A DNA stretch of 34,103 nt. It comes from Opitutales bacterium. GTDB taxonomy: Bacteria > Verrucomicrobiota > Verrucomicrobiia > Opitutales > UBA953. Shown here in pieces: positions 1-9,783 of this stretch (its first letter is position 1; every line of letters starts with the position of its first letter). Where the stretch lies: positions 1 to 34,103 of the forward strand of contig JAGBIL010000012.1 of assembly GCA_017935025.1 (NCBI GenBank), written 5' to 3'. The notes below the pieces were generated by a model. The model did no database searches, was not told the DNA's origin, and saw nothing but the letters and a program-made list of their open reading frames with translations. A program made the position numbers and the translations under genes.

Positions 1-2
1 AG

Positions 3-371
3 CAAAAATATCGGGAAGTCATGCTCCAGAATGAGCAGTTGAAGCGCGAAATCGCGCTTTTGCGGGAACGCCTCGCCTCCGCGGGAACGCCGAGAGCAGG
101 CGGTGTTTCTTCCGGTCCTGCGTCCGCCGTTCCGGAAGCTGCCGCGCCCGCCGAAGAACCGGCTCCTGTTGCCGTTGCCCCGTCGCGGCCCGAACCGCCT
201 CCCGTTCCCGCGACGCACACCGTGGTCGCCGGCGACACGCTTTCTTCCATCAGCAAAAAATACTACGGGACGGCTGCTCGCTGGCGTGATATTTACAACG
301 CGAACCGCGTGACGATGAGTTCGCCCAGCGCGTTGCGAATCGGCATGGTGCTGAAATTGCCGCGCCCGTAG
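3..371 (+). CDS. LysM-domain protein, 5' end cut by window edge
   Basis: The frame is open from the left edge, so the gene begins outside the window; the first ATG inside it (base 21) is probably internal. The visible part begins with a charged heptad-like stretch (QLKREIALLRERLA) that looks like the end of a coiled coil. A proline/alanine-rich linker follows, then a C-terminal LysM domain starting at HTVVAGDTLSSISKKYYG and ending at GMVLKLPRP. LysM domains bind peptidoglycan, so the protein is probably periplasmic or envelope-associated and attached to the cell wall. Its enzymatic part, if any, is not visible. The stop lies 25 bases before recF. Three copies of the GGGAACG/CGTTCCC motif fall in this short fragment. 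Confidence 0.8.
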   Translation, partial: QKYREVMLQNEQLKREIALLRERLASAGTPRAGGVSSGPASAVPEAAAPAEEPAPVAVAPSRPEPPPVPATHTVVAGDTLSSISKKYYGTAARWRDIYNANRVTMSSPSALRIGMVLKLPRP

Positions 372-396
372 AACTTACTCACCGAGCTGTTCCGAA

Positions 397-1485
397 ATGC
401 GTGTTGCGCGACTCAGAGTTGCGGATTTTCGCAATGTCGAATTCGCCGATTTGGATTTCGGGGAAGCCCGCCGGATTTTTCTTGTCGGGAAAAACGGACA
501 GGGTAAGACGAATTTGCTGGAAACGTTGAGTTTGCTCACGGCGCTGCGTTCGTTCCGCACGCGCGACACACGTTTGCTCGTGAAATCCGGGAAAAAACTC
601 GCGCAGATTTTTGTCGCACTCGACCACGAAAACGAAGGCGAAACCGAGCTTATGCTGGCGCTCTCGTCAAGCGGAACCAAAACCGTTGAAACGGGCGCGG
701 GAACGCAGATAAAGCGGCTGAGCGAATTTGTCGGGCGTTTTCCCGCCGTCGTGTTTTCGTCCGACGATATTGCGCTTCTGCGCGGTTCTCCGTCCGGGCG
801 GCGGCGTTGGTTGGATTTGACGCTCTCGACCGTCAATGCGGATTATTTTCTGCAGTTGCAACGTTACCATCGCGCGTTGGAATCACGGAACCGGCTTTTA
901 AAGATGCCGAACTCGACGGATGCACAGTTTGAGGCTTTTGAAAAAATCCTTGCGGAAAGCGGATGCCGCATCGTCGAAATCCGTTCCCGCGAAATGGAAA
1001 AAATTTCGGTGCTGTTTGCCGGATTCGCGGCGAAAATCGCCCGCATCGAAGAGGAGGCTCGGCTGGTTTATTCCGCGTCGCTCGCGGAGGCGGAACCCGC
1101 CGCGTGGAGCGAGGTTTTCCGGCGTTCCCGCGTGCAGGACCGACTGTTGCGCTCGACGCAAAAAGGACCGCACCGCGACGATTTCGGCTTCCGGATTTTG
1201 GGACACGCGGCGGAGGATTTCGCTTCCGAAGGGCAACAGCGCGGGATGACGCTGAGCCTCGGTTTGGCGCAACTTTCGTTGTTTCGCGAGCGGCTCGGCG
1301 TCGCTCCCGTCGTTTTGGCGGACGATGTGCTCGGCGAGCTCGATGCGGAGCGCAAGGCGGGATTTTGGAGCGCCGTCGGTGCGGATTTGCAAATTATTGC
1401 CACGGGAACGCTTTTGCCGGAAAATGTCGAAACGTGGAAGGTTTTTTTCGTGGAAAACGGCGCTTATACCATGCAGACAAATTAG
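397..1485 (+). CDS. recF: DNA replication and repair protein RecF
   Basis: RecF is an SMC-like ATPase that works with RecO and RecR to load RecA onto gapped single-stranded DNA in recombinational repair. The 362-residue length is normal for the family. The N-terminus MRVARLRVADFRNV matches the family start. Walker A is GKNGQGKT (about residues 31-38), the ABC-type signature is SEGQQRGMT (about 278-286), and Walker B is VVLADD followed by VLGELD (about 305-316). Between them is the helical arm typical of RecF. ATG 397 is the start because the conserved first strand begins there. No clear Shine-Dalgarno sequence is visible. It is not next to dnaA/dnaN within the window, unlike the classical dnaA-dnaN-recF order. 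Confidence 0.95.
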   Translation: MRVARLRVADFRNVEFADLDFGEARRIFLVGKNGQGKTNLLETLSLLTALRSFRTRDTRLLVKSGKKLAQIFVALDHENEGETELMLALSSSGTKTVETGAGTQIKRLSEFVGRFPAVVFSSDDIALLRGSPSGRRRWLDLTLSTVNADYFLQLQRYHRALESRNRLLKMPNSTDAQFEAFEKILAESGCRIVEIRSREMEKISVLFAGFAAKIARIEEEARLVYSASLAEAEPAAWSEVFRRSRVQDRLLRSTQKGPHRDDFGFRILGHAAEDFASEGQQRGMTLSLGLAQLSLFRERLGVAPVVLADDVLGELDAERKAGFWSAVGADLQIIATGTLLPENVETWKVFFVENGAYTMQTN

Positions 1486-1540
1486 CGTGTTCCCGCCGCT
1501 TTCGGGGCGCTCCGTTTGAAAGACGTTTTATTTCATCAGC

Positions 1541-1546
1541 AAAGGA
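1541..1546 (+). promoter_or_regulatory. Ribosome binding site of the outer-membrane protein gene
   Basis: AAAGGA lies six bases before ATG 1553. It is one of the few recognisable purine-rich sites in the window and supports that start codon over in-frame alternatives. Confidence 0.5.
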
Positions 1547-1552
1547 AAAATA

Positions 1553-2182
1553 ATGAACATTACAAAAAATCTCTTGAAAATATTCCGGATTTCCGCCGTT
1601 GCGGCGGCGATTTGTCCGTTCGTTGGCGCGTCGGAAGTTACGCCTGTCGAGGACGTTCCCGCGTCGTATTCGCTTTCGCTGGAGGCGGTTTACGCGAACG
1701 CGTTTAAAAGAGCGGAGCGCGGCGGCGTCGATATGGGCGGTGCGGATTTTCGCTGGAATTACAATATTGATGCGGAAAATCAGTTTTCGCTGGGCGTACT
1801 GATGCTTGCGGGAAGCGAAAATATTGCGGCGAATTGGGATTTGGATACGAGCAATCTCGGACTGCTTGCCGGCTATCGTTTTTCGTTCCCGCTGGTGAAG
1901 GACAAGCTGAGCTTTCACGCGGGCGTGCGCGTCGGAATGGCGTTCGTCGATTACACGATTGATTCCGGGCGCACAGGCGGCTGGGACCATTACCGCTCAG
2001 ACTCGGATTTTTGCGCAATTTACACGGGTGAACTCGGACTTTCTTTCGCACTCAACGAGCAATGGGCAATTCGCGGCGGCTACGAACTTTACGGGAACAC
2101 GGCAAAAATCGGCGGTTCGGATGCGAAGTTTAACGAACAGCAATACCACCTTTTCCAACTCGGCGCGGAATACAAATTCTGA
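1553..2182 (+). CDS. Outer-membrane beta-barrel protein
   Basis: This 209-residue protein starts with a signal peptide (MNITKNLLKIFRISAVAAAI, cleavage probably after VGA near residue 25). The rest is made of alternating amphipathic strands rich in Tyr, Phe and Gly, such as FSLGVLMLAG, LGLLAGYRFSF, LSFHAGVRVGMAF and WAIRGGYELYG. It ends in LFQLGAEYKF, with the C-terminal aromatic residue recognised by the Bam machinery. The size suits an 8-stranded barrel of the OmpA-N/OmpW/Omp85-independent kind, but I cannot assign a specific family or substrate. It follows recF by 67 bases. The small membrane protein gene follows 56 bases later, so cotranscription is possible. Confidence 0.75.
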   Translation: MNITKNLLKIFRISAVAAAICPFVGASEVTPVEDVPASYSLSLEAVYANAFKRAERGGVDMGGADFRWNYNIDAENQFSLGVLMLAGSENIAANWDLDTSNLGLLAGYRFSFPLVKDKLSFHAGVRVGMAFVDYTIDSGRTGGWDHYRSDSDFCAIYTGELGLSFALNEQWAIRGGYELYGNTAKIGGSDAKFNEQQYHLFQLGAEYKF

Positions 2183-2238
2183 TTTGTTTCCGGGTCCCAT
2201 CCTTTTTCCGATCCCTCATTCCTCATTTTTTCCAAATT

Positions 2239-2535
2239 ATGAAATTCGACAAGGCTACTATTCTCTCGTCGCTCGGCTTGAGCGTTATTCACTTCGTTCT
2301 TGTGCTTGCGGGAACGCAATTTCGCCCGGATTTTCTCAAATCCGGAAACGCGGGAACGATCACGGATAAAATCGAAAGCGTTCTGACGCAACCCGGTATA
2401 TGGGTCACGGATTTTATGGGCTGTATTCCGGAAAAACCGATGTGGTGGATTTTCCTCGTGCTCAATTCCGTGCTTTGGGGAAACGTTATCGCGTACCTGT
2501 TACGCACGTTTTTCAAAGGTTCCGGCGCGAAGTAA
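2239..2535 (+). CDS. Small two-helix membrane protein of unknown function
   Basis: The 98-residue product has a hydrophobic segment near residues 9-27 (ILSSLGLSVIHFVLVLAG) and a second near 67-90 (MWWIFLVLNSVLWGNVIAYL). A polar loop between them contains a single cysteine. It ends in a short basic tail (FFKGSGAK). I do not recognise a family. Two GGGAACG motifs occur within the reading frame (near 2309 and 2351), as in neighbouring real genes, and codon use matches the surroundings, which supports it being genuine. The start ATG 2239 follows a T-rich tract and a CCTCATTCCTCATT text related to intergenic repeats elsewhere. Confidence 0.65.
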   Translation: MKFDKATILSSLGLSVIHFVLVLAGTQFRPDFLKSGNAGTITDKIESVLTQPGIWVTDFMGCIPEKPMWWIFLVLNSVLWGNVIAYLLRTFFKGSGAK

Positions 2536-2561
2536 AACGCCGTCGGATATTTTTACGGGAG

Positions 2562-2600
2562 GAATGAGAGAAAAAGGTGCTTTCCTGTTTTTCTCATTTC
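2562..2600 (+). terminator. Imperfect hairpin, possible terminator after the small membrane protein
   Basis: An imperfect inverted repeat pairs AATGAGAGAAAAAGG with CCTGTTTTTCTCATT around a six-base loop. It lies 27 bases after the preceding stop and ahead of ligA. The stem has one or two bulges and no long T run follows, so its role as a terminator is uncertain. Confidence 0.35.
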
Positions 2601-2639
2601 TCATAGCCCCGTCGCTGGAGAAAAAGCGTTTTGCGGTGA

Positions 2640-4883
<2,244 letters not shown>

Positions 4884-5220
4884 ACGCGAAGAACGCAGAG
4901 TTTTGTCGGCGTGAAACGGCATTTTGCGGAAATTCGTCTGCTTTGCGGAGAAGACCGTTGAATCTGTTGCGCCGGGAAAAGGAAAAAATCGGCTTGCAAT
5001 CGTGCAGGCTTTGTTAGAGAGTTCCCGTGTTTTCAGGGAATTCGGCAGGTTGCCGTTCCCGCCGCCTTTTTCCGCGTGAGCGCGGAGAGAGCGCTTCTCA
5101 GGAAATGCTTTTTTTTTCACAAGAAAAAGAAGGTTGCCATGTCGTTTTACGACAAACAATGCGTTCCCGCGGAAAGGCAAAAACATTTTTTTTCTGTTTA
5201 ATTTTTTAGCTAAACAACCC
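4884..5220. other. Gene-free gap and rho leader
   Basis: This 337-base gap separates ligA from rho. It begins with GAAGAACGCAGAG, resembling the dispersed CGCAGAG text seen near 8520. It carries two GGGAACG-type motifs (near 5054 and 5163), a short perfect hairpin TCCGCG-TGAG-CGCGGA at 5071-5086, and T-rich runs just before rho. A 29-codon in-frame extension of rho exists but looks non-conserved. Long leaders with autoregulatory termination are known for rho genes; nothing in the sequence proves that here. Confidence 0.4.
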
Positions 5221-6597
5221 ATGAGCGAAAATAATTCGCAGGCGCCGCAACCGCCTAAGTTTCGCCCGAAGTTCAACAAATTCGGGAAGAACAAAAACCA
5301 CAAGAAACCGTTTCACGGGAACGCGAACGGCGGATTTTCGAATCCGAACAAGAAGAAAAACTTCGGGAAAAACGGAGGGAAGGGACCGCGTCCGCCGCAA
5401 CCGCCGAAGGCGAAGAAACCGCAGGGCCCTGCGGGAAATCCGCCGGCGCCGAAGCCGAAGATCATCAATCCGGATTTACCGGTGGAAGAATTTGAAACGG
5501 CGGGCGTGCTTGTCGTTGACGAACACAACAACGGAATGTTGCGTTCTCCGGCACGGTGCGGAAAATCCTATCCGACGGATGTTTTTGTAGGAAAAGATTT
5601 GGTAAAACGCTTCAAAATGAAGACCGGAAGCTGGATCGCCGGAAAAGCACAGCGTAACGTCGGCGCGATGGAATCTAAGCTCGCGTATGTGGACGGAATC
5701 GACGGTGTCAATCCGAACGAACGACACCGCCGACCGCAATTCCAGCAACTGACAAGCATTGCACCGGACAAACAACTGCGTCTCGAAACGAAGGACGGAC
5801 GCATGACGACGCGCGTCATCGACCTGTTTTGCCCGGTAGGAAAAGGGCAGCGCGGACTGATTGTCGCACCGCCGCGCACCGGAAAAACGACTTTGCTCAA
5901 AGACATCGCCGCCGGGGTGATTGAAAATTATCCGGAATGTAAGGTGATTGTTTTGCTCGTGGACGAACGCCCGGAAGAAGTAACGGATTTTAAGCGCGAC
6001 CTGCCTGCGGCGGAACTTTACGCGTCCTCTAACGACGAAGAAGCAAAAAATCACGTTGCCGTTGCCGAGCTTTGCATCGAGCGTTCCCGTCGTCTCGTGG
6101 AAACGGGGCACGACGTTGTTTTGCTCGTCGATTCCATCACACGCCTCACGCGTGCGTACAACAACGCGAAAACGGGCTCCGGGCGCACGATGACGGGCGG
6201 GCTGGATTCCCGCGCGATGGAAAAACCGCGCCAGATTTTTTCTTCCGCCCGTAATACGGAAGAGGCGGGAAGTCTCACAATTATCGCTTCCGCGCTGATT
6301 CAAACGGGTTCAAAAATGGACGATTTGATTTTTGAAGAGTTCAAAGGTACGGGAAATATGGAAATGGTGCTGGACCGAAAAGTTGCCGAATTACGTATTT
6401 GGCCGGCGTTTAATCTCGCCGCGTCGGGAACGCGCAAAGAGGAGCTGATCCTCGCTCCGGATGCGCTCGAAGCCGCGTCTTTTCTGCGCCGCGCCATGGT
6501 CGGAGGAAAAATCGAAGACGTCGCCGAAGCAATGATTGAGCGCTTGAAAAAAACCAAGACGAACGCGGAATTTATTCGACTAATCCGTTCCAATTAG
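5221..6597 (+). CDS. rho: Transcription termination factor Rho
   Basis: Rho is a hexameric RNA-dependent ATPase that terminates transcription. ATG 5221 is chosen because an upstream extension is a run of unconserved residues; the product is 458 residues. The usual helical Rho_N domain is replaced by about 85 residues of low complexity rich in Asn, Lys, Pro, Gly and Phe. The RNA-binding cold-shock-like domain follows (about 90-165, FETAGVLVVDEHNNGMLR). Then comes the ATPase core with GKGQRGLIVAPPRTGKTT (Walker A about 216-224), LLVDERPEEVTDF, VLLVDSITRLTRAYN (Walker B), and GTGNMEMVLDRKVAELRIWPA. At the position of E. coli PPKAGKT it reads PPRTGKT. No Shine-Dalgarno sequence is visible. Confidence 0.95.
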   Translation: MSENNSQAPQPPKFRPKFNKFGKNKNHKKPFHGNANGGFSNPNKKKNFGKNGGKGPRPPQPPKAKKPQGPAGNPPAPKPKIINPDLPVEEFETAGVLVVDEHNNGMLRSPARCGKSYPTDVFVGKDLVKRFKMKTGSWIAGKAQRNVGAMESKLAYVDGIDGVNPNERHRRPQFQQLTSIAPDKQLRLETKDGRMTTRVIDLFCPVGKGQRGLIVAPPRTGKTTLLKDIAAGVIENYPECKVIVLLVDERPEEVTDFKRDLPAAELYASSNDEEAKNHVAVAELCIERSRRLVETGHDVVLLVDSITRLTRAYNNAKTGSGRTMTGGLDSRAMEKPRQIFSSARNTEEAGSLTIIASALIQTGSKMDDLIFEEFKGTGNMEMVLDRKVAELRIWPAFNLAASGTRKEELILAPDALEAASFLRRAMVGGKIEDVAEAMIERLKKTKTNAEFIRLIRSN

Positions 6598-6638
6598 AGA
6601 TAATTTCAGAACCTCTTTTTTATAGAACCCTGATTCAG

Positions 6639-8420
6639 ATGCATAATTTTGCTGATCAATGTTTGGACATGGCTCGTGTGATTTTGAGCCATAATATCGG
6701 CGCCATCAATGCGGACGGCTCCATTGAACCGACCCCGGGAGAGCTCGGGCGCTCCGACGAATCGGGGCACGCAGCACTCGCCCTCGGCGAGTTTTATCGC
6801 GCGACGCAGGAAACACGCATCGGGCAGGCGGACATCGTCGAACTCGTTGCCCGTTGCGTTTCCTCTCAGCTCACCCAGGAAACGAAGTGTGAAAACGGAC
6901 TTGCGTACGCTGCGCTCGGACTGCTTTCGTTCGGTCCGTCAAAAGAACGCAATGCCCCGTGGGCATTGCTCAGCGAAGCGACACGAGAGCTGTTGGATAA
7001 TCGTCTCCTCGTGCGCACGGACTACAACGATCACCGCCAAGCCTTTAATATCGGAAAAGCCGTTACACGTTATTCTCTCGGGCTTTCCAAAAAAGACGAA
7101 ACGGGGCGCCTCATTGAGCGCTTCATTGATCGGATTAAAAGCAACAGTACGGGCGGGTTTTGCGACGATTTGCCGCGTACGCCGGAGAACTTAGACGTTC
7201 TCGGCGGGTGCTACGACCTGCACGGCGTTATGCAGTACGTATTTATCCGCCAGTCGCTCCAACTGCATTCTAACATTCACTTGCGGGAACGTAAGTTGCC
7301 GACGCTTCGTACCTACGCCGAAAAGTATCTGAAAATGTTGCCGGATATTGTCCGCACGGACGGACTCGGTTGGTGTACCGGGACGTGTACGGGTGCTTAC
7401 GGGCAGATGCATCTGATCAGCCTTATCCTGCAGTCCATGCGCGACGGTTGGATTACGTCCGATAAAATGCCGCTTTATAAGGATTTGCTTCGCAAACTTT
7501 TCCTGTTCTTCTTCATGACGTTTATCGATCAGGAGCAGGGCGTGTTGGTGATTCGCGACGGCGAACGCGACACGGACGCAATCCACACGACACGCGTCGC
7601 CAATTTCGACGCAGCACGCTATCTTTGCCAGTGGTCCCGCCTCGCGAAGACCGTCGGCGGTGCACTTGATGATGTCAAGCCCGTTCCCGCGAACGGCAAA
7701 GCAAGCTGCCGCGTTATTACGCTCGACCGCAGCGGACGCAAAGAGCAGGGGATCTGCGTTTACCGCAATCCGGAAAACGGTTTGCACGTGCAAATTCCGT
7801 TGGTGTCCGGCGGCGCACGCGGAGATTCCGATTCGCTTGCGTTCCCGCATATGCCGGGTGTTTTTGATACGCCGGTAGCGCGCTACGTCCCTGCGTTCAT
7901 TCCGGAATGGACTATCGGCGAAAACACGTTTACGCCGTCGTTCTACGGAAAAAATATTGCCGTGGGTTTGGGCATGAAAAACGCCTTCCGCTTCACTTAT
8001 GAACAGCCGGAACTCATCACGAAAGACGAGAAAATCGTTCCCGGCGTGGGCTCCTGCCGCGTTGAGTGGGAATTCCTCGGCGGAAAAATGATGGCGCGCT
8101 ACACGCTTCAAGTCAAGCAACGTGTTCAGTTGAGCTTGATGCGCTTCGTGATGCCGATTGCCGCCGCCCACAGCCGCTATCACCTGGCATCGTCTTTCCG
8201 TCTCGGGGAAAAGAGCTACGGTTGCACTGTTCCGAAAGATGACTTCCAGGGCGCTTGGCTTGATTACGAAAATGTTTCCGAAGATCCGGAACAGCGCACG
8301 CGTTACGGCAAGGTTTACTACTATCAAACCTTTGTCCGCTCGACGCCGATACACCTCCGTCCGGGTACGCCTTATCGTATCGAAATTTCTTTCGAGCCCG
8401 ATATTGCAACCATCGGATAA
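6639..8420 (+). CDS. Conserved protein of unknown function, possible alpha-toroid plus beta-sandwich
   Basis: This 593-residue protein has no signal peptide or membrane segment and is probably cytoplasmic. The first two thirds are helical with aromatic and histidine-rich motifs (ESGHAALALGEFYRAT, YNDHRQAFNIGKA, LGWCTGTCTGAYGQMHL, IHTTRVANFDAARYLCQW). The last third is strand-rich (VEWEFLGGKMMARYTLQV, KVYYYQTFVRSTPIHLRPG). That order of a helical toroid followed by a beta sandwich resembles polysaccharide lyases and some glycosidases. The family assignment is my inference and no catalytic set can be named. It starts 41 bases after rho and ends 17 bases before a strong terminator, so it may be cotranscribed with rho. 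Confidence 0.6.
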   Translation: MHNFADQCLDMARVILSHNIGAINADGSIEPTPGELGRSDESGHAALALGEFYRATQETRIGQADIVELVARCVSSQLTQETKCENGLAYAALGLLSFGPSKERNAPWALLSEATRELLDNRLLVRTDYNDHRQAFNIGKAVTRYSLGLSKKDETGRLIERFIDRIKSNSTGGFCDDLPRTPENLDVLGGCYDLHGVMQYVFIRQSLQLHSNIHLRERKLPTLRTYAEKYLKMLPDIVRTDGLGWCTGTCTGAYGQMHLISLILQSMRDGWITSDKMPLYKDLLRKLFLFFFMTFIDQEQGVLVIRDGERDTDAIHTTRVANFDAARYLCQWSRLAKTVGGALDDVKPVPANGKASCRVITLDRSGRKEQGICVYRNPENGLHVQIPLVSGGARGDSDSLAFPHMPGVFDTPVARYVPAFIPEWTIGENTFTPSFYGKNIAVGLGMKNAFRFTYEQPELITKDEKIVPGVGSCRVEWEFLGGKMMARYTLQVKQRVQLSLMRFVMPIAAAHSRYHLASSFRLGEKSYGCTVPKDDFQGAWLDYENVSEDPEQRTRYGKVYYYQTFVRSTPIHLRPGTPYRIEISFEPDIATIG

Positions 8421-8437
8421 AACGCGTTCCCGCGAGT

Positions 8438-8469
8438 AAAAAAGACCGCTCTCCGGCGGTCTTTTTTTT
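8438..8469 (+). terminator. Intrinsic terminator after the 593-residue gene
   Basis: A perfect 12-bp stem (AAAAAAGACCGC with GCGGTCTTTTTT) closes a six-base loop TCTCCG and continues into eight Ts. A CGTTCCCG motif lies directly upstream at 8425. The symmetric A and T runs mean it could also stop transcription coming from the right. Confidence 0.9.
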
Positions 8470-8518
8470 ATGGGAAAGGAGGAATGTTCTCGTTTTCAGA
8501 GTTATCCTTGAGAGATCT

Positions 8519-8548
8519 TAACGCAGAGAACGCAAAGACTCTAAAGGA
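8519..8548. repeat. Dispersed intergenic text of the CGCAGAG/CGCAAAG type
   Basis: ACGCAGAGAACGCAAAGAC lies just downstream of the acyltransferase gene, and a similar GAAGAACGCAGAG follows ligA at about 4888. Repeats of this wording are common in gaps of many bacterial genomes. Here it marks the right-hand side of a likely inserted block. Confidence 0.4.
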
Positions 8549-8573
8549 AAATATTTCGAGTCTTTACGAGAAT

Positions 8574-9572
8574 CTATCGGATGCCGATTAGTTTTGAGAG
8601 ACTTGTTCCGATAATTTTTTCTGCGCCCTTGCAGGCAAGAAACGTAATACCAACACATATACCGCCTTGCATGATTTTGACGAAGGGGAGAATTTCCGGA
8701 AAGAAAATCATGCGGGAACAAACAAAAGCTAACGGTGTCATCCAAAACATATGGAATGCGTATATTCCGAACGAATAGTCTCCGAGCTTAGAGAAAAATC
8801 TGTTGGGCGGCGGGTTCGTGCTTTTCAGACATAAAATCAGATTTATTATCGCGAGAGAAAAAAGTACGGAGCCGAAGCGAATTTGTGAAATCGCTAACGA
8901 AAAAATTTCCGTGCCGGTTTGTCCGTAGATTACAAATCCTTCCCAAATGGCGATGAAAAGAGCGGTGAATGCAAGCATAATTGCCGTCGGCAATCCGGTA
9001 AAACCGTTGTGCGAAATCTTCCCATTCGCGCACAATAAACCGAGATAGTAGAGCGTAAACCACGCAAAACACGGAAGATTATAGTGCGGCAACATTTTTC
9101 CCGCAGAAAAATCATACGCATATAGAGCGAGAATGTATAAAGGCGTAATGCCGAGAAGCCCCCATTTTAAACCGGAAACGAACTTCGATTCGGAGCGAAT
9201 GATTTTCACCAAAATCGGTGTAATTATTGTGAGTTGAAGCAAAACATGCAGAAAGTAGAGCGGACCGGCTGCCGTTCCTGCAAGAAAAGACTTGGGAATA
9301 CGAAGTAGGTCGAAAGGCTTTCCCGCAATTTTGCAAAGGATAAAACCGACGCAAAGGTAAAACGTCGTCCAAAAAATGTAGGGAACCAAAAGCCGTACGA
9401 CGCGGGAAACAAATTTCCCATTCGCTTCACCGAAATAATGATCGGTCGATTTGTTAAAAAATCCCGAAAGAAAGAAAAAAACAGCGACCGGAAAATTTAT
9501 AAAACCTCTGGTGAGGATGAGAAGATAGCTTTCTTCCGTGCCTGTCGGAGCTCCGACCGTATGAATCAGCAC
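8574..9572 (-). CDS. Acyltransferase-3 family membrane protein, probably phase-variable
   Basis: The product is an integral membrane O-acyltransferase of the kind that acetylates surface sugars such as O-antigen, capsule or exopolysaccharide; the substrate is not known. The open frame from GTG 9572 encodes 332 residues with about ten hydrophobic segments (for example FINFPVAVFFFLSGFF, LVPYIFWTTFYLCVGFIL, YSFGIYAFHMFWMTPLAFV). The family's R-X10-H motif reads RGICIIAVVLIH: the Arg codon is at 9594-9596 and the His codon at 9561-9563. The Arg and first helix thus lie upstream of GTG 9572, so that codon is unlikely to be the true start. The frame stays open upstream to a C tract (9645-9657 on this strand) and then meets a stop at 9660-9662. 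An ATG at 9691 joins it if the tract gains one base or loses two. No GGGAACG motif occurs from 8432 to 9831. Confidence 0.8.
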   Translation of the reverse strand: MLIHTVGAPTGTEESYLLILTRGFINFPVAVFFFLSGFFNKSTDHYFGEANGKFVSRVVRLLVPYIFWTTFYLCVGFILCKIAGKPFDLLRIPKSFLAGTAAGPLYFLHVLLQLTIITPILVKIIRSESKFVSGLKWGLLGITPLYILALYAYDFSAGKMLPHYNLPCFAWFTLYYLGLLCANGKISHNGFTGLPTAIMLAFTALFIAIWEGFVIYGQTGTEIFSLAISQIRFGSVLFSLAIINLILCLKSTNPPPNRFFSKLGDYSFGIYAFHMFWMTPLAFVCSRMIFFPEILPFVKIMQGGICVGITFLACKGAEKIIGTSLSKLIGIR

Positions 9573-9644
9573 GACCGCAATGATGCAAATACCTCGAATC
9601 TGTTGCAGAAATTCAGAGTGCTGATTTTGATGTTGTAAAACCTT

Positions 9645-9657
9645 GGGGGGGGGGGGG
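9645..9657 (-). repeat. Homopolymeric tract of 13 cytosines in the acyltransferase 5' coding region
   Basis: Thirteen Gs on the plus strand read as 13 Cs in the sense of the acyltransferase gene. Tracts of this kind change length by slipped-strand mispairing and switch surface-structure genes in Neisseria, Helicobacter, Campylobacter and Bacteroidota. With 13 Cs the ATG at 9691 is out of frame with the acyltransferase; with 14 or 11 it is in frame, and the tract encodes a short polyproline stretch. The exact count in an assembly is error-prone, and the population may be mixed. Confidence 0.85.
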
Positions 9658-9691
9658 TATTATGTCGGATTTCGTTTTTTGTATTATTCAT
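9658..9691 (-). other. Detached 5' coding segment of the acyltransferase gene
   Basis: ATG at 9689-9691 begins a frame MNNTKNEIRHNT leading straight into the C tract with no stop. In the present 13-C state translation continues out of frame and ends at a TGA near 9570. In a 14-C state it would read through into KVLQHQNQHSEFLQQIRGI and the complete acyltransferase of about 372 residues, a normal family length. No strong Shine-Dalgarno sequence is visible. Confidence 0.65.
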
Positions 9692-9733
9692 AGCGGATAT
9701 GAGACGTTGTTTGATGAAAAGCGTTTGTGTTTA

Positions 9734-9780
9734 CGACAAAAGCATTCGTGTTCATTAGTGTTAATTCGTGGTTTCTTCCT
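9734..9780. repeat. Dispersed intergenic repeat, CACGAAT/ATTCGTG type
   Basis: This stretch contains GCATTCGTGTTCATTAGTG and TTAATTCGTGG. In reverse complement it reads like the AACACGAATTC units at 25549-25578 and 25742-25771 and is related to the ATCCGTG text near 33284-33312. It lies between the phase-variable gene and the neighbouring minus-strand gene. Confidence 0.5.
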
Positions 9781-9783
9781 CTG

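Noticed and set aside
5134-5220. Upstream extension of rho
   Set aside because: It adds 29 unconserved residues ending just before ATG 5221, which starts a typical low-complexity N-terminus.
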